Source of the DNA: Fragilariopsis cylindrus CCMP1102
Taxonomy: Eukaryota; Bacillariophyta; Bacillariophyceae; Bacillariales; Bacillariaceae
Length of the DNA stretch: 64,000 bases
Assembly: GCA_900095095.1 (NCBI GenBank)
Contig: FMBT01000313.1
Span: 1 to 64,000 of the forward strand
Reading direction: 5' to 3'
Shown: piece after piece, positions 20,488 to 31,389 of the stretch
Layout of the letters: each line of letters starts with the position of its first letter
Position numbering within the stretch: the stretch's first letter is position 1
Position numbers and translations under genes: made by a program
The notes under the pieces: model-generated
What the model was told of the DNA's origin: nothing
Seen by the model: only the letters and a program-made list of their open reading frames with translations
The model's database searches: none

Positions 20488-21756
20488 ATGCCATTAATTC
20501 AAGATGAATTGGCGGAGGATGAAACAAAGAAGGGAATTATTGAGAAATGTTGGCAGGGCACTACTATGAAGAAGATGACAGAAATGAATATCATTGATTC
20601 CGATGAAGGGTATAGTTATCAGTTAGATAAATTACAAGTCACGATTCAAATGTATCACACAATATTTCTTGATTATTTAGACTATGATGAATTGATTATT
20701 GTGGGCGCCTATCGACGATATTCTGATTGGTTGCCCAGTACCTATAAAGAAAGAATGAAAAAAGCAAAAAAAATAACTGATAATCAACCAATGTGGCCCT
20801 TTCTGTGGGATCACTTTATTCAACGTCCCAATTGGTACAATACAGGAATTTATACAAATATACATCAAACACTACAACTTGCACGAAATATATTACCTGG
20901 ATTGGACGAATCGTCATCATCATCATCATCATCCAATTTATCGTCAACATCAATAAATCCAAATACAACAACAACAACAAAAACTCTTACTGCTAATAGT
21001 GCTTCTAAAGTTGAAATATTGAATTACTTTCAATTACCGAATGAGAATTATTATAATAGTATATCAACCGAATTGTATTGTAAGGTACTTGGTATGGATC
21101 GGACACCAAATACATGTGCATATTCACACCAAAAAGGTGCCGATATTAGTGTACATCACAAGGGAAAGGTAGATGATATACCCTATAAGTTAATTATGAA
21201 AGAAGTATATCAACGGGGATGGGTGTCTGCCTATCCATCTACACACAAAAAATATGATGCAACAATGTCATATTCAAATTCAAGAATACAAACATGGACA
21301 GATCTACAAGAATATCATACACAACTACTACTAAAAACACATAATAATAATACTGGTGATGGTGATGGTGATGGTGAAAAAGTAACAAAGAAGGACACTT
21401 TGAATGAGAATGTGAATACAACAACAACAACAACAACAACAATGATATTTCCATTGCTCTGTCCAACGAACCTTCAATTAGAAACATTTCTAGTAAAATC
21501 ATTACAGTTTGAACAATTGGTAATGCCAGAATTTTATAACACCAATCTTGGTAAAGTAGAACACAACAAATCATTTTGGAAAATGGCGGGTGGAAATAAT
21601 AAAAATGGTGCTGATGATGAGGATGATGCACAACAGCAAAGTAGTACAGAGAATAATCCTTTTTGTTGGATTGATATTGAGACATTATTTGGCAAAGCAT
21701 CATCATGGGAAGAAGTATTAAATGAACGTATGACAATTTTCGATAATTCGTGGTAA
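20488..21756 (+). CDS. Sulfotransferase-like family protein lacking the P-loop (422 aa)
   Basis: The frame is open upstream but starts with GTG; the first ATG is at 20488. The protein contains LIIVGAYRRYSDWLPSTYKER, which resembles the 3'-phosphate region (YRR-x-x-x-W-x-x-S) of a diatom family of sulfotransferase-like P-loop proteins. It also has GYSYQLDKLQ, NYFQLPNENYYNSISTELYCKVL and a C-terminal FCWIDIETLF. The expected N-terminal GxPKTGTT-type loop is absent. Either an upstream exon is missing from this model or the gene is N-terminally truncated; about 7 kb of element-bearing DNA lies upstream. Asn, Thr and Ser runs interrupt the core. No signal peptide is visible from this start. Assignment is moderate. 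Confidence 0.6.
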   Translation: MPLIQDELAEDETKKGIIEKCWQGTTMKKMTEMNIIDSDEGYSYQLDKLQVTIQMYHTIFLDYLDYDELIIVGAYRRYSDWLPSTYKERMKKAKKITDNQPMWPFLWDHFIQRPNWYNTGIYTNIHQTLQLARNILPGLDESSSSSSSSNLSSTSINPNTTTTTKTLTANSASKVEILNYFQLPNENYYNSISTELYCKVLGMDRTPNTCAYSHQKGADISVHHKGKVDDIPYKLIMKEVYQRGWVSAYPSTHKKYDATMSYSNSRIQTWTDLQEYHTQLLLKTHNNNTGDGDGDGEKVTKKDTLNENVNTTTTTTTTMIFPLLCPTNLQLETFLVKSLQFEQLVMPEFYNTNLGKVEHNKSFWKMAGGNNKNGADDEDDAQQQSSTENNPFCWIDIETLFGKASSWEEVLNERMTIFDNSW

Positions 21757-22800
21757 TCAATGTGTTATTATTGATATTTTTTTTTGAAATCGAACCATTC
21801 GTTATCTGTACTACTGTACTGTGCTGTCTGACTAATAATTTAATAGCACTATTATCATCAAGACGAATTACTCAGTTGCAGCAGTAGCAGCAGTAAGGGT
21901 CGCCGGGTCGTTGTCGGTCATATTCTTCGTTCTTGATTCATGCATTCATGCATCATCGGCTACTGTATACCAAAAGAAAGTTTCAAAAAGCAATCATTAT
22001 CATTACCATGCATCAGAACAGACCAGAATAATGAATAATTACTACCACCATACATTATACATACATACATACATACATACATACATCCATAGTTGGGTTA
22101 GATTGATGGTTCTGTTACGGAAGGGTTTTTGTTCACTTATTTGGGTTTTTCATTCGTTCCATATTCACCAACGATATCATTTCTTTCTGTTTTGCTGCTG
22201 AGACGTCCGCGATTAAGCGTCCTTGTCTCTGTAGCCAACCAAGCATGATCCCGTCCTGTATCAAGAACTGTGGCCCGTATCTTTTCTGCCCATGCATCTG
22301 TTTGATTTTCCGTTCTTCATCGTTTGATTAGTCGCGTCGTTGTATCAAAAAAGTATATAATCAATAATCATATGTAGTATATATTACAGTAAGTTACTGT
22401 AATGGAAAAAAAAGAACGGCGCATGATTGTGGTAGGTATAATATTATAGTATATGATCATATACATAAAGGTATGGTTATACCATACAATCGATCAATTT
22501 TCTAACTGTTTTTAAATCACGCGATAAGCATGTGATCCTTTGATTTGTCGCGTCGTTGTAGCGCCGAGATCATACTAAGTAGGAAAAAACTGGAATGGAA
22601 AAGAACAACACGGAAAGGAAGCTATCTCTTACCGCGTTACACGTCGACTCCGACATCCGCCGTGGTAGTCGCGTCATTCTCTTCCTGCGTTACACGTCGA
22701 CTCCGACATCCGCCGCGACGGAAAAGCGTTTGTAAATAGCGGACACGTATGCGGTCTAACATAATTCTCTTTCATACAATTTTACTCTCTAATTGTATGC
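21757..22800. other. Intergenic region, microsatellite and 29-bp direct repeat
   Basis: An (ATAC)n run lies near 22056-22087. A 29-bp sequence beginning GCGTTACACGTCGACTCCG occurs twice (22634-22662 and 22687-22715). I see no coding region. Confidence 0.6.
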
Positions 22801-22820
22801 ATAGAGAAGAATGCAATTAT

Positions 22821-23159
22821 ACTACTCAAGCTGATTCTACAGTAGATGACGGGTTTGGACTTCACGACTACTACATATCGGCCTGAGCTATATATATATA
22901 TGCAACTATTACCACCCCCAAGCAAGGCTGATTACAAATCTAAACGTCGGCTGGAATTAATCTCGAAGTATTTGTTTTCTAAGAATAATAAAAATATCGA
23001 GGGAGGCTTAGGAGTTTAACATAAAATGCAAGAGGAAGTTAACACTGCTCAAGCTGATACTAGAACTTCACGACTACTGGTACATCGGCCTGAGCTGTAA
23101 AGACGCACTCAATACTACTCAAGCCAATTCATTGTTTTCGGCTAAATTGGCCCGAGCTA
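22821..23159 (+). promoter_or_regulatory. Promoter motif cluster upstream of ice-binding gene 1
   Basis: Three paired motifs: ACTACTCAAGCTGAT (22821) with ATCGGCCTGAGCT (22877); CTGCTCAAGCTGAT (23045) with ATCGGCCTGAGCT (23084); and TACTACTCAAGCC (23113) with AAATTGGCCCGAGCTA (23144). CTTCACGACTACT also recurs at 22860 and 23067. The second ice-binding gene has the same motif types, so they are candidate shared regulatory sites. Confidence 0.6.
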
Positions 23160-23365
23160 ATGTGAACACGATCGATTTCAAAGAAGATCGACTTTCTGCA
23201 GATGACGGCGACGCCGACGGCGACGCCGTTTTTTAAGAACAAAAACATTAACCAAAATACGACGTAAATACAAAGCTCACAAAACTAAAACGAACCACTT
23301 CCAAAACAGAAGTGTCAGACAAAAACAACACACTATCTCTCCTTATTAACCGCAACTGTATCATC

Positions 23366-24844
23366 ATGACTTCGGCAAGTGAAAAGAAAGCGATGTCTCG
23401 CGCAAGTATTGTGTGGGATCAAGCTGAAAAGGGATATTTGTCAGAAGCAGAACGTACTGCAAAGAACTTGGACGTAGAAGGAAAGGGACATTTAACAAGA
23501 GAACAAGCTGTATCGTTGGGTTCACAGTATCAAACTTTGAAGGAAGATAATAAAACAATCAAGAATCAACTATACGGACTAGCAGTCCTCTGTGTTTTAT
23601 TATTCATTGGAACTGTTGCTGGTACTGTGATGGCTGTCAAGAATAGTAAGGATACTGTTGTTGATATGAAAACTGGTGTAATGAAGGTCAAGGATGGTAG
23701 CGGTGGTGTTGACATCGTGACTGTACAGGCTCAAGGAACAACATTTCAAACAACTGGAAGTGTTTTGATGCACGAAGAAACAACAACAGATGGAGAAACT
23801 TTCAAGAAAGTTAATGTTGGACATTGTGTTTCAAGTGAAGATATTGCTAGCATGTGGGTAGCAAATGAAAAAGGATCTGATGCGCGTTTAGTTATTGCTG
23901 ATACTGATACTGTTAGTAGTATCGAACCTGTCACCACTGGCCGTGCTTCATGGAATGACGACCATATTGTGATGGGTGGTATGACCTTCGTTCCAAATCA
24001 ACAATGTACCGATAGCAATCGTCGTAAATTACATGATACGCCATCATTTGATTCTATCTCAATCCATCGTGCATTGAAAGAACGTGTCGATTTTCTTGGC
24101 GGTCGTCGCCTTATTGATAGAGTGTTAGAAGATGGCGGATCGTATGCCACCAATCAATTGATTAACAATCCCAACAAGGTCAACCTCGGAACTGCCGGCA
24201 ACTATGTCATCCTCGGAAAAACTGGCATCACCGGAGGGGCGGGCTCAGATGTTAATGGCGATATGGGCGTCTCGCCCATCACTTCGGCCGCTGTTACTGG
24301 CTTTGGCTTGATCAAGCAAGTCGCAGATGGGTTTTCGACGTCTTCTGTGGTTAATGGAAAGATCTACGCAGCGGACTACAACACCGAAGCCACTCCTGCT
24401 AAATTGACCACCGCGATTGGTAACATGCAGGCTGCATACACTGACTCTCAATCACGTTTGGCATCTAATGGCGCCTACAATAATATCGGTGGAGGCGAAA
24501 TTGGTGGCTTGGATTTGGGACGTGGTGTCTACACTTTCAACACACCAGTTAGCATCACAAGCTCTATGACATTTACCGGAGGTCCTGATGATGTATTTAT
24601 TATCAAGACATCGAAGGGTCTTAAACAAGCTGCGGCTACCAAGGTGATTCTCGCTGGCGGTGCGAAGGCAGAGAACATCTTCTGGTCGGTTGCAGGAACA
24701 GTTTATGTTGGCGCAACTGCACATATGGAGGGTATCATCTTGGTCGCGACATCTGCTACATTCATTACTGGTTCAAGTTTGAACGGCCGTATCTTGTCAC
24801 AGACGGCGGTTAACCTACAGAGCAATGCAATCACTGAAGCATAA
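23366..24844 (+). CDS. Membrane-anchored DUF3494 ice-binding protein, copy 1 (492 aa)
   Basis: The ATG at 23366 is chosen because it aligns with the start of the tandem paralog and shares its CATCATGACTTCG context; an upstream in-frame codon is not ATG. The architecture is a charged cytosolic N-terminus with a degenerate EF-hand-like loop (DVEGKGHLTREQ, about 37-48), one TM helix (70-91) and a unique ectodomain (about 92-265) with QAQGTTFQTTGSV. A C-terminal DUF3494 ice-binding domain (272-490) follows: VNLGTAGNYVILGKTGIT, DMGVSPI, TGFGL, NIGGGEIGGLDLGRGVYTF, KAENIFWSVAGTV, HMEGIILVATSATF, GSSLNGRILSQTAV. Known members adsorb to ice or inhibit recrystallisation. Most are secreted; a type II membrane anchor is unusual. 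Codons become visibly GC-richer in the DUF3494 part. Confidence 0.9.
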   Translation: MTSASEKKAMSRASIVWDQAEKGYLSEAERTAKNLDVEGKGHLTREQAVSLGSQYQTLKEDNKTIKNQLYGLAVLCVLLFIGTVAGTVMAVKNSKDTVVDMKTGVMKVKDGSGGVDIVTVQAQGTTFQTTGSVLMHEETTTDGETFKKVNVGHCVSSEDIASMWVANEKGSDARLVIADTDTVSSIEPVTTGRASWNDDHIVMGGMTFVPNQQCTDSNRRKLHDTPSFDSISIHRALKERVDFLGGRRLIDRVLEDGGSYATNQLINNPNKVNLGTAGNYVILGKTGITGGAGSDVNGDMGVSPITSAAVTGFGLIKQVADGFSTSSVVNGKIYAADYNTEATPAKLTTAIGNMQAAYTDSQSRLASNGAYNNIGGGEIGGLDLGRGVYTFNTPVSITSSMTFTGGPDDVFIIKTSKGLKQAAATKVILAGGAKAENIFWSVAGTVYVGATAHMEGIILVATSATFITGSSLNGRILSQTAVNLQSNAITEA

Positions 24845-26025
24845 TCAATGCCATGAAAATGCGAGGCGAAATCGACGACAACGATCCAGGCAATAATAAC
24901 AAAGTACAAGAAAAGAAATAAATTAAGTGCCGTTCCTATTCATAGTAAAAAGATATTTCTCTAATATTACAACTACTATACTTTACTGTTGTTTGACCCT
25001 CTAATGTTTCTATTTTTTTTGGAAAGAATCGATCGATTTTGTTTTGCCATCGTTGTCGTTGTGAGGTGTTACTGTGTGCCTTATTAATTTAATTGAAGCT
25101 TGATTTTAAGCTCGTTTCGATGCAAAGAAGCATACGTATCATGCCATGTTCTAACATACGTACCTAGTACGACGTAGATCAACTAAGTTACAAGTACACG
25201 AAACATACTCTCCGATCGATCACATTCAAGTACATTAATGATTTTATTTTATTTTTTTACATCATCATTGCGATTAGGTACATTTGACGCATTTTCAAAA
25301 GCAGACGTGAAATTGTTACTTAACGTTCTTTCTGCCTTTACTGTACATAGTCGTCGCGCTATTCACATATGAGTCGACTCGTCGACACTCCTATAGAAAA
25401 TACGGCATTACTCAATAACCGTATTTTCAGCTTCAATATAGCATAATAAAAAGTGTACAGGAAAATTTGTTCTCCAAGGGCATATGCATGCAGTTGGGGA
25501 TGGAAAAGAACCAGCGCGTCGTCGTATTCGAAAATATATATTATCATTCTATGTCTTTTAAAAAAAGCTCATCATCGTTTGTTTAAATCTTTTTGGATTT
25601 CATCGGCCCGTGCTACAGTGCTGTATTGATGAACTGCTTGATACTACCCGGAAGGTAAAGTCTGCTCTTACCGTAATTGTATACGGTTACTCAATATTAC
25701 GCACATCATTCTTCGCTCCTTAAGTCGTTTTAAAAATGTACGTAATTGGCCCGAGCGATATAAAAAGTACCTAATACTACTCAAGCTAAATTGAATCGTT
25801 TTCGACTCCGTTGAAAACTACTCAAGCTGTTGTCAAAATGATTGAGATGATAATGTCCATTCCCAATCTGATAGTCCTCTCTACAAAGACTACGATCAAC
25901 TTTTCAAAACCAAGATCATTTACCAACACAAATTCAAACCTCACAAAACACAACGGAACCTCTTCCCAACCGAGAAGTTCTGGAAACAAAAACAACACCT
26001 TATCTCTCCCTAATCATCAATCATC
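24845..26025. promoter_or_regulatory. Spacer between ice-binding genes; promoter of copy 2
   Basis: The first 110 bp is the 3' flank of copy 1; GGCAATAATAACAAAGTA and AGTGCCGTTCCTA recur after copy 2. Promoter-type motifs sit at 25601 (CATCGGCCCGTGCTA), 25744 (AATTGGCCCGAGCGAT), 25774 (ATACTACTCAAGCTAAA) and 25816 (AACTACTCAAGCTGTTGT). The last 80 bp matches the leader of copy 1 (CTCACAAAAC, ACAAAAACAACAC, TATCTCTCC). There is no gene. Confidence 0.6.
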
Positions 26026-27579
26026 ATGACTTCGACAACTAAAAAATCACCATTGCCCGTTGAGCAAACGGAGGAGAGTATCAAATGGGATCAAGCCGAG
26101 AAGGGATATTTAACCGACGCTGAACGTATTGCAAAGAACATGGACGTTGATGGGAAAGGACACTTATCAAGAGAACAATCTGTTTCACTAGGTGCACAGT
26201 TTCAAAGCTTGAAAGAAGATAACAAACAAATCAAGAAGAATTTATATGGACTTGCTGTCCTTTGTGTTCTCTTATTCATTGGAACTGTTGTTGGTACTGT
26301 GGTGGCTGTCAGGAACAGTAAGGATACCATTGTTGATATGGAAACCGGTGTAATGAAGGTCAAGGACGGTAGTGATGAGATTGTTACAGTACAGGCACAA
26401 GGAACAACATTCCAAACAACTGGAAGTGTTATGATGAATGAAGAAACAACCACTGATGGAGAAACTTTTACAAAAATTATGGCTGGTAATTGTGTCGCTA
26501 GTGATGATATTGCTAGCATGTGGTTAGCGAATGAAAAAGGAACTGATGCACGTTTAGTTATCACTGATGATACTGATAATGTTAGTAGTATTGAACCTGT
26601 TACCACCGGTCGTGCTTCATGGAACAAAGACCATATTGTTATGGGGGGCATGACCTTCATTCCGAATGAAGAATGTACCAGTAGTAATCGCCGTAAATTA
26701 TTAGAAAGTAAAGACATTGAAGATAATGATATGCCATCATTTGATTCTATTTCAATCCATCGTGCATTGAAAGAACGTGTCGGTTTTCTTAGTGGACGTC
26801 GTCTTCAAGACACCACCAGCGACGCCACATCTACAAGTTATGCTGTTAAGGATCGTACAGCAGCGACCGACCCCGACCCGGTCAATCTGGGAGATGCTGG
26901 TAACTTCGCCATCCTCTCAAAGGCTGGTATCACCAACCTGGTCACCTCAACAATTACCGGTGATATCGCCGTCTCGCCTATCGCTGCGACTGCCATGACT
27001 GGTTTTGGTTTGACCGCAGATGGTACTAATGAATTTTCGACATCTACGGAGGTCGTAGGAAAGGTCTACGCGTCGGACTACGCCGTTCCTACTCCTACTA
27101 AATTGTCCACCGCGGTTTCTAACATGGAAACTGCATATGTCGACACTCAAGGACGTACTCAACCGGATGAATTTTACAACAATATCAACAAAGGCGAAAT
27201 TGGTGGCTTGGAGTTAACAAAGGGTGTCTACATTTTCTCCACAGGTGTTACCATCGGAAAATCTATCAAGTTCAGTGGCAGCGCAACGGACATCTTCATC
27301 ATTAAAACATCCAACGACCTGACACAAACTGCAAACACTAAAGTGCTTCTTGCTGGTGGTGTACTAGCAAAGAACATCTTCTGGTCGGTGGCAGGAAAGG
27401 TTGTGGTGCAAGCAGGTGCGCATATGGAGGGAACCCTCTTGGTCAAGACATCTGCTACATTCATTACTGGTTCCTCTTTGAATGGCCGTGTCTTGTCGCA
27501 GACGGCAGTTGCTCTTGATCAGAATACCATCACTGCTCCGAGTAGTGCGAGTGTGATGAGTGCGGGCACGGCTGCCTAG
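26026..27579 (+). CDS. Membrane-anchored DUF3494 ice-binding protein, copy 2 (517 aa)
   Basis: Tandem paralog of the upstream gene, with the same domain order. It has WDQAEKGYLTDAERIAKNMDV, a degenerate EF-hand-like loop (residues 40-51, DVDGKGHLSREQ, with Gln for the usual Glu at position 12), a TM helix (73-95), the linker ectodomain (96-280) and DUF3494 (about 285-505). Key DUF3494 blocks are NLGDAGNFAILSKAGIT, TGDIAVSPIAATAMTGFGL, NNINKGEIGGLELTKGVYIF, NIFWSVAGKVVVQAGAHMEG and TGSSLNGRVLSQTAV. The N-terminal half is more alike between the copies than the ice-binding half. The protein likely displays the ice-binding domain outside the cell or in a secretory compartment. The copy also duplicated its leader and 3' flank. 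Confidence 0.9.
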   Translation: MTSTTKKSPLPVEQTEESIKWDQAEKGYLTDAERIAKNMDVDGKGHLSREQSVSLGAQFQSLKEDNKQIKKNLYGLAVLCVLLFIGTVVGTVVAVRNSKDTIVDMETGVMKVKDGSDEIVTVQAQGTTFQTTGSVMMNEETTTDGETFTKIMAGNCVASDDIASMWLANEKGTDARLVITDDTDNVSSIEPVTTGRASWNKDHIVMGGMTFIPNEECTSSNRRKLLESKDIEDNDMPSFDSISIHRALKERVGFLSGRRLQDTTSDATSTSYAVKDRTAATDPDPVNLGDAGNFAILSKAGITNLVTSTITGDIAVSPIAATAMTGFGLTADGTNEFSTSTEVVGKVYASDYAVPTPTKLSTAVSNMETAYVDTQGRTQPDEFYNNINKGEIGGLELTKGVYIFSTGVTIGKSIKFSGSATDIFIIKTSNDLTQTANTKVLLAGGVLAKNIFWSVAGKVVVQAGAHMEGTLLVKTSATFITGSSLNGRVLSQTAVALDQNTITAPSSASVMSAGTAA

Positions 27580-28770
27580 TGCAAGTTAAAATGAAGATCA
27601 AAGATTTAGTGAAATTAATCCCTTGACAAATGCATGCATGCGAAACGAAAAAGAGTTAGTATTATTATATAATATGGTCTACTGTGCTGTCTGGAAGATT
27701 AAAGTATCGTATATTGTGATGGTAGTATTAGTAGCAGCGGCGGCAAGGACGACTACGAGTACGACAATGATAATGATCTAGGCAATAATAATAAAGTATA
27801 GGACACACAAATAAATGATGTAGTGCCGTTCCTACATTTATATTCATAATAACAAATAAATTAAAATTACATGTCAAAAAAAGAAAGAGATCCTTCCTAT
27901 AGATTTAATATATCATTATACATTAATACATATCTCTTTGGTGTATAATAATATGGTGTACAGTATAATCGATTGATCTTTATATCATCATCATCATCAT
28001 CATCATCGTCGTCGCCATTTGTCGGTTGTGTTTCTTTTTTTAACTGAACAAAATAATTCAATTGTAGTTGAGTTACGGTATTTTACATTCTTGTGATCTA
28101 ATATGATTGATTCCTTCATTCGAATTCCTTTCATTTATTTATTCGATCTGACATACAATATTCATATTATATGCGACTACATTTATTTCTTTATCTATTA
28201 CTTAATTAATTAATGTATGTAATCGTAATTTTGTGTTGAAAATCAAATAATTATAGTAAGCAACTTAAAAATCAAATCAAATCAAATCTTAAGATTGATA
28301 TACTGACCGTACTTCCTTGCCCCATAGTACTGTAGGCAGTACCAGTACTTGAAGTACTGTAGGCAGTAATCGCCTGTGCAGCCTAGCTACCTCATTACTG
28401 CCTTTCGTTCTGTTTGAGATTTTTCGATTCGATTCTATTTTTTGAAAAGATTGTTCAATCAAAACGAAGAAAACATACGACAACCATGATATCTCAGTCG
28501 TGCATGGGGGCTGTTTTCAATCACGCCACTAACGTTAGTACTTTCATTAGTGTATGCATTCAATTCATTCATAAAATCAAGCAAAACGACGAAGAGTGAC
28601 ATCAGCACGACTACCGGTAATCACAATCATAAATGCATAACAGCATAACATTATCACTGCTGCAACATCAAACAACCAAAATAAATGCGATCATAGCTAA
28701 TCAATGTTTACAAAGTTGAAAGTAGTACTGTAAGGCATTCATCCATAGATAGATAGATAAACGAGTCACA
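27580..28770. other. Intergenic region after ice-binding gene 2
   Basis: 27750-27850 repeats 3'-flank sequence of copy 1. AGTACTGTAGGCAGTA occurs twice (28327 and 28351), and AGGCAGTAAT/ATTACTGCCT (28361/28393) can form a stem. A (CAT)n run lies near 27984-28006. There is no gene. Confidence 0.5.
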
Positions 28771-28811
28771 CATAACAAACAAACAAACAAACAAACAAAC
28801 AAACAAACAAA
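28771..28811 (+). repeat. (CAAA)n leader directly before an ATG
   Basis: About ten CAAA units end immediately at the start codon of the downstream oxygenase gene. An unstructured A/C-rich leader would favour scanning ribosomes; that role is inference. Confidence 0.85.
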
Positions 28812-30661
28812 ATGTTAATGAGACGACGAACAGCAGTATTAACTTGTTATAGTGCAAGAAGGCTAATATTAGCAGCAACAGCAGCAGCAGGTAATAATAA
28901 TGGCTGTAATAGGATAGTAGCAGCAGAATATGGTAGTAGTAGTAATAGTAGTAGAAGTATAATCAGGACTACTACTACTACGACGAGAATAAGAATGATG
29001 AGCAGTAGTAGTAATAGCGGTCGTAGTAGCATAACAGCGGATGGGACACGGATGTTTTTTGATTGGCTGGAAAGAAATTATGGTGCAAGATATGGTGGTA
29101 AACCATTACCAATGATTTCAATGAACACGAAGACAACAAATTCAATGAAGTCAGATAACACGAATACAAATGCACAGGAAGAAGAAGAAGATAGTGGTGA
29201 AATTAGTGGTGATGATGAAATGGTCGTCACCAGAAATTCATTAGAATTACAGGATATTGAAAAATTATTTTCACATGAAATAATAGCATTAAAAATAAAG
29301 AATTTTTATCCATCGAATTATGCTAGTGAATTAGGAAATGAATTAGCCAATGAAGGAACAAATAATACTAATTCAAATTCAAATACAAGTAATACAAATA
29401 TGAAAAATTGGAAAATATCCACATCGAAAGGATTAGAATCCTCCGATGTCTTTACTTTAGGTAGACATTCACCATATAATATTGCTATTGCAGCAAATAA
29501 TAATGGAGGTGAAGAGGACTATTTTAATGAAGTACGGAATGAATTACGTGATCGACGTGGATTATTATTGCTGGATGATAATAATAATAATAATAATAAT
29601 AATAACGATGATGATAATCACGATAGAAATGACCTACAACAACAACAGCAACAGAATCAACCAAGATTATGGCCATTAGATTTATTACGATTAGAATTAG
29701 ATGAAATATGGCCATACGGTGCAGGATTAGCACGACGACGACGACGTACAGAAAGTGGGATCAACAAGAACAGCGATGATAAAAATAAAAGTAGAAATAA
29801 AAATAATAGACAATGTATGGGGGGTGGTTTACCACGATTAATGATTGGTCCAACACGTTGGAAAAAAGGATTAGTACATGTCGATGAATTAGCACCACTA
29901 TCAATCCATAAAGGTTGTTTTAGTGCAAATATATATTTACAATTGCCATATCATAAAGCAAAAGCAAAAATAAAACCAATAAAAGATGAAGAAAATACAG
30001 AAATAAAAGAACAAGAACAAGAACAAGAGCAACCGGTAATGGAAATATGGCCATTACAAATAAAATCAAAATGGGATTGGTTTAGGGTACGTCTTTTTCC
30101 TTTTTTGCGTCTGCGTCTGTGTTTGTGTTTGCGTCTGATTCTCTTCTAAAGTAGCTAAGAATGGAAAAACACACTTCGAAGATAATCTCTGACAAAACGA
30201 AAACGAAATCTTCTCTTTCTCTCTCTCTTCCGATTTTTTTTTCTTTCTTTTCAATTCTCCATCCATCCAACCATTCATACATTCATACATACATACATAC
30301 TATTTAGAATGCAACAACATTATCACATTTAACATCACAAGATCCAGAAGGACAAGTTATATTACGTAAAGTTCTTAATGGTGATGGTGGTGGTGGTGAT
30401 AATAGTAAGAATAATAATAAATATACAATTAATGTTCATCCTGGTGATTTAATATTACTTTGTGTACAACGTCCACATTGTGCTATTGGATTTGGACATA
30501 ATAATAATAATCAAAATAACAATAACAATCATGGTGGCGGTAGCGATAGCAATACTACAAATAATGTGAATACGAATGATGCTGTTATACAAACAAGAGT
30601 ATCATTACAATGTTTCTTACAATATAATGGTAGTAAAGAACGACTAACGATTGATAGCTAG
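28812..30661 (+). CDS. 2OG-Fe(II) oxygenase-like protein, two exons (542 aa)
   Basis: Exon 1 is 28812-30086, with donor GTACGT after WDWFR. The intron 30087-30307 ends TATTTAG, and exon 2 is 30308-30661 in phase 0. The N-terminus is Ser/Arg-rich and mitochondrion- or ER-like, but unassigned. The core shows [21 protein letters not shown] and [17 protein letters not shown] double-stranded beta-helix signature follows: H356-x-D358 ([10 protein letters not shown]), NIYLQLP, a Gly-Asp turn ([11 protein letters not shown]), distal H482 (RPHCAIGFG) and R522 with S524 ([10 protein letters not shown]). This H-x-D...H...R-x-S pattern binds Fe(II) and 2-oxoglutarate in prolyl-hydroxylase-type enzymes. 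Substrate unknown. Asn-rich insertions separate the motifs. Confidence 0.78.
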
Positions 30662-31389
30662 ACTACGCTGTAAAAGTTAAATGCACTAATTGTAATAAAG
30701 ACAAAGATAGATATGATATAAGAGTGATACACTAGCCTACTCTAAGCAGTTATAATAACTACTTAGCCCGAGTTGTTGTAGACATCATTCATTGCGCAAT
30801 GATCTTTTTATGAACACAAGGAGGATGGTATGGTCCTATACTATCATTATATGCTACTTTACTATAGATGATACTAGTGTACTTCTAGAAAGAGAGGAGG
30901 GTTGATTTTTTGACAGGCCAGTGATGGAAACTCGTGACTAAAATTTTCCTATTTTTGTACGGTTTGTTACTGTACTTCTTTAAACTTATTGGCACTTTGT
31001 AATAATAAGATTAACATAAAAACAAAGGCTTGATAAATAATGTAGGTTCTTTTAGCAATATTCTTTATCCGGGACTGAACAGAACTTGAACGTGTAACTA
31101 CTGATACACTGATAAAGCAAAAATTCTGTTCTTTGGATCTTCTCTTTTCAATTGCTTCACTTTTGAAAAATACTAGTATCACTCGATAATGACGTACGGT
31201 GAATGCATGATGCTGTTAATACCGGTTGTGAAGTGTAGTAATAATAAGAAACTCAAACGACACAAAATCACTTCTTGACAGAACTCTTTTTCAGTACTGA
31301 CATATACGTTTAAGAAGATACACTTAATAGCACTTACTCGTAGTCATCAATCATATATCATCAATCATTCATCATCATTCATCATCATC
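30662..31389. other. Intergenic region
   Basis: Non-coding and AT-rich. GCCTACTCTAAGC and TTAGCCCGAGTT near 30735-30772 recall the motif pair seen upstream of the ice-binding genes. TCATCATTCATCATCATC repeats precede the next ATG. Confidence 0.5.

Noticed and set aside
21239-21760. 173-codon antisense frame
   Set aside because: Antisense shadow of the sulfotransferase-like gene, His/Leu-rich from triplet repeats.
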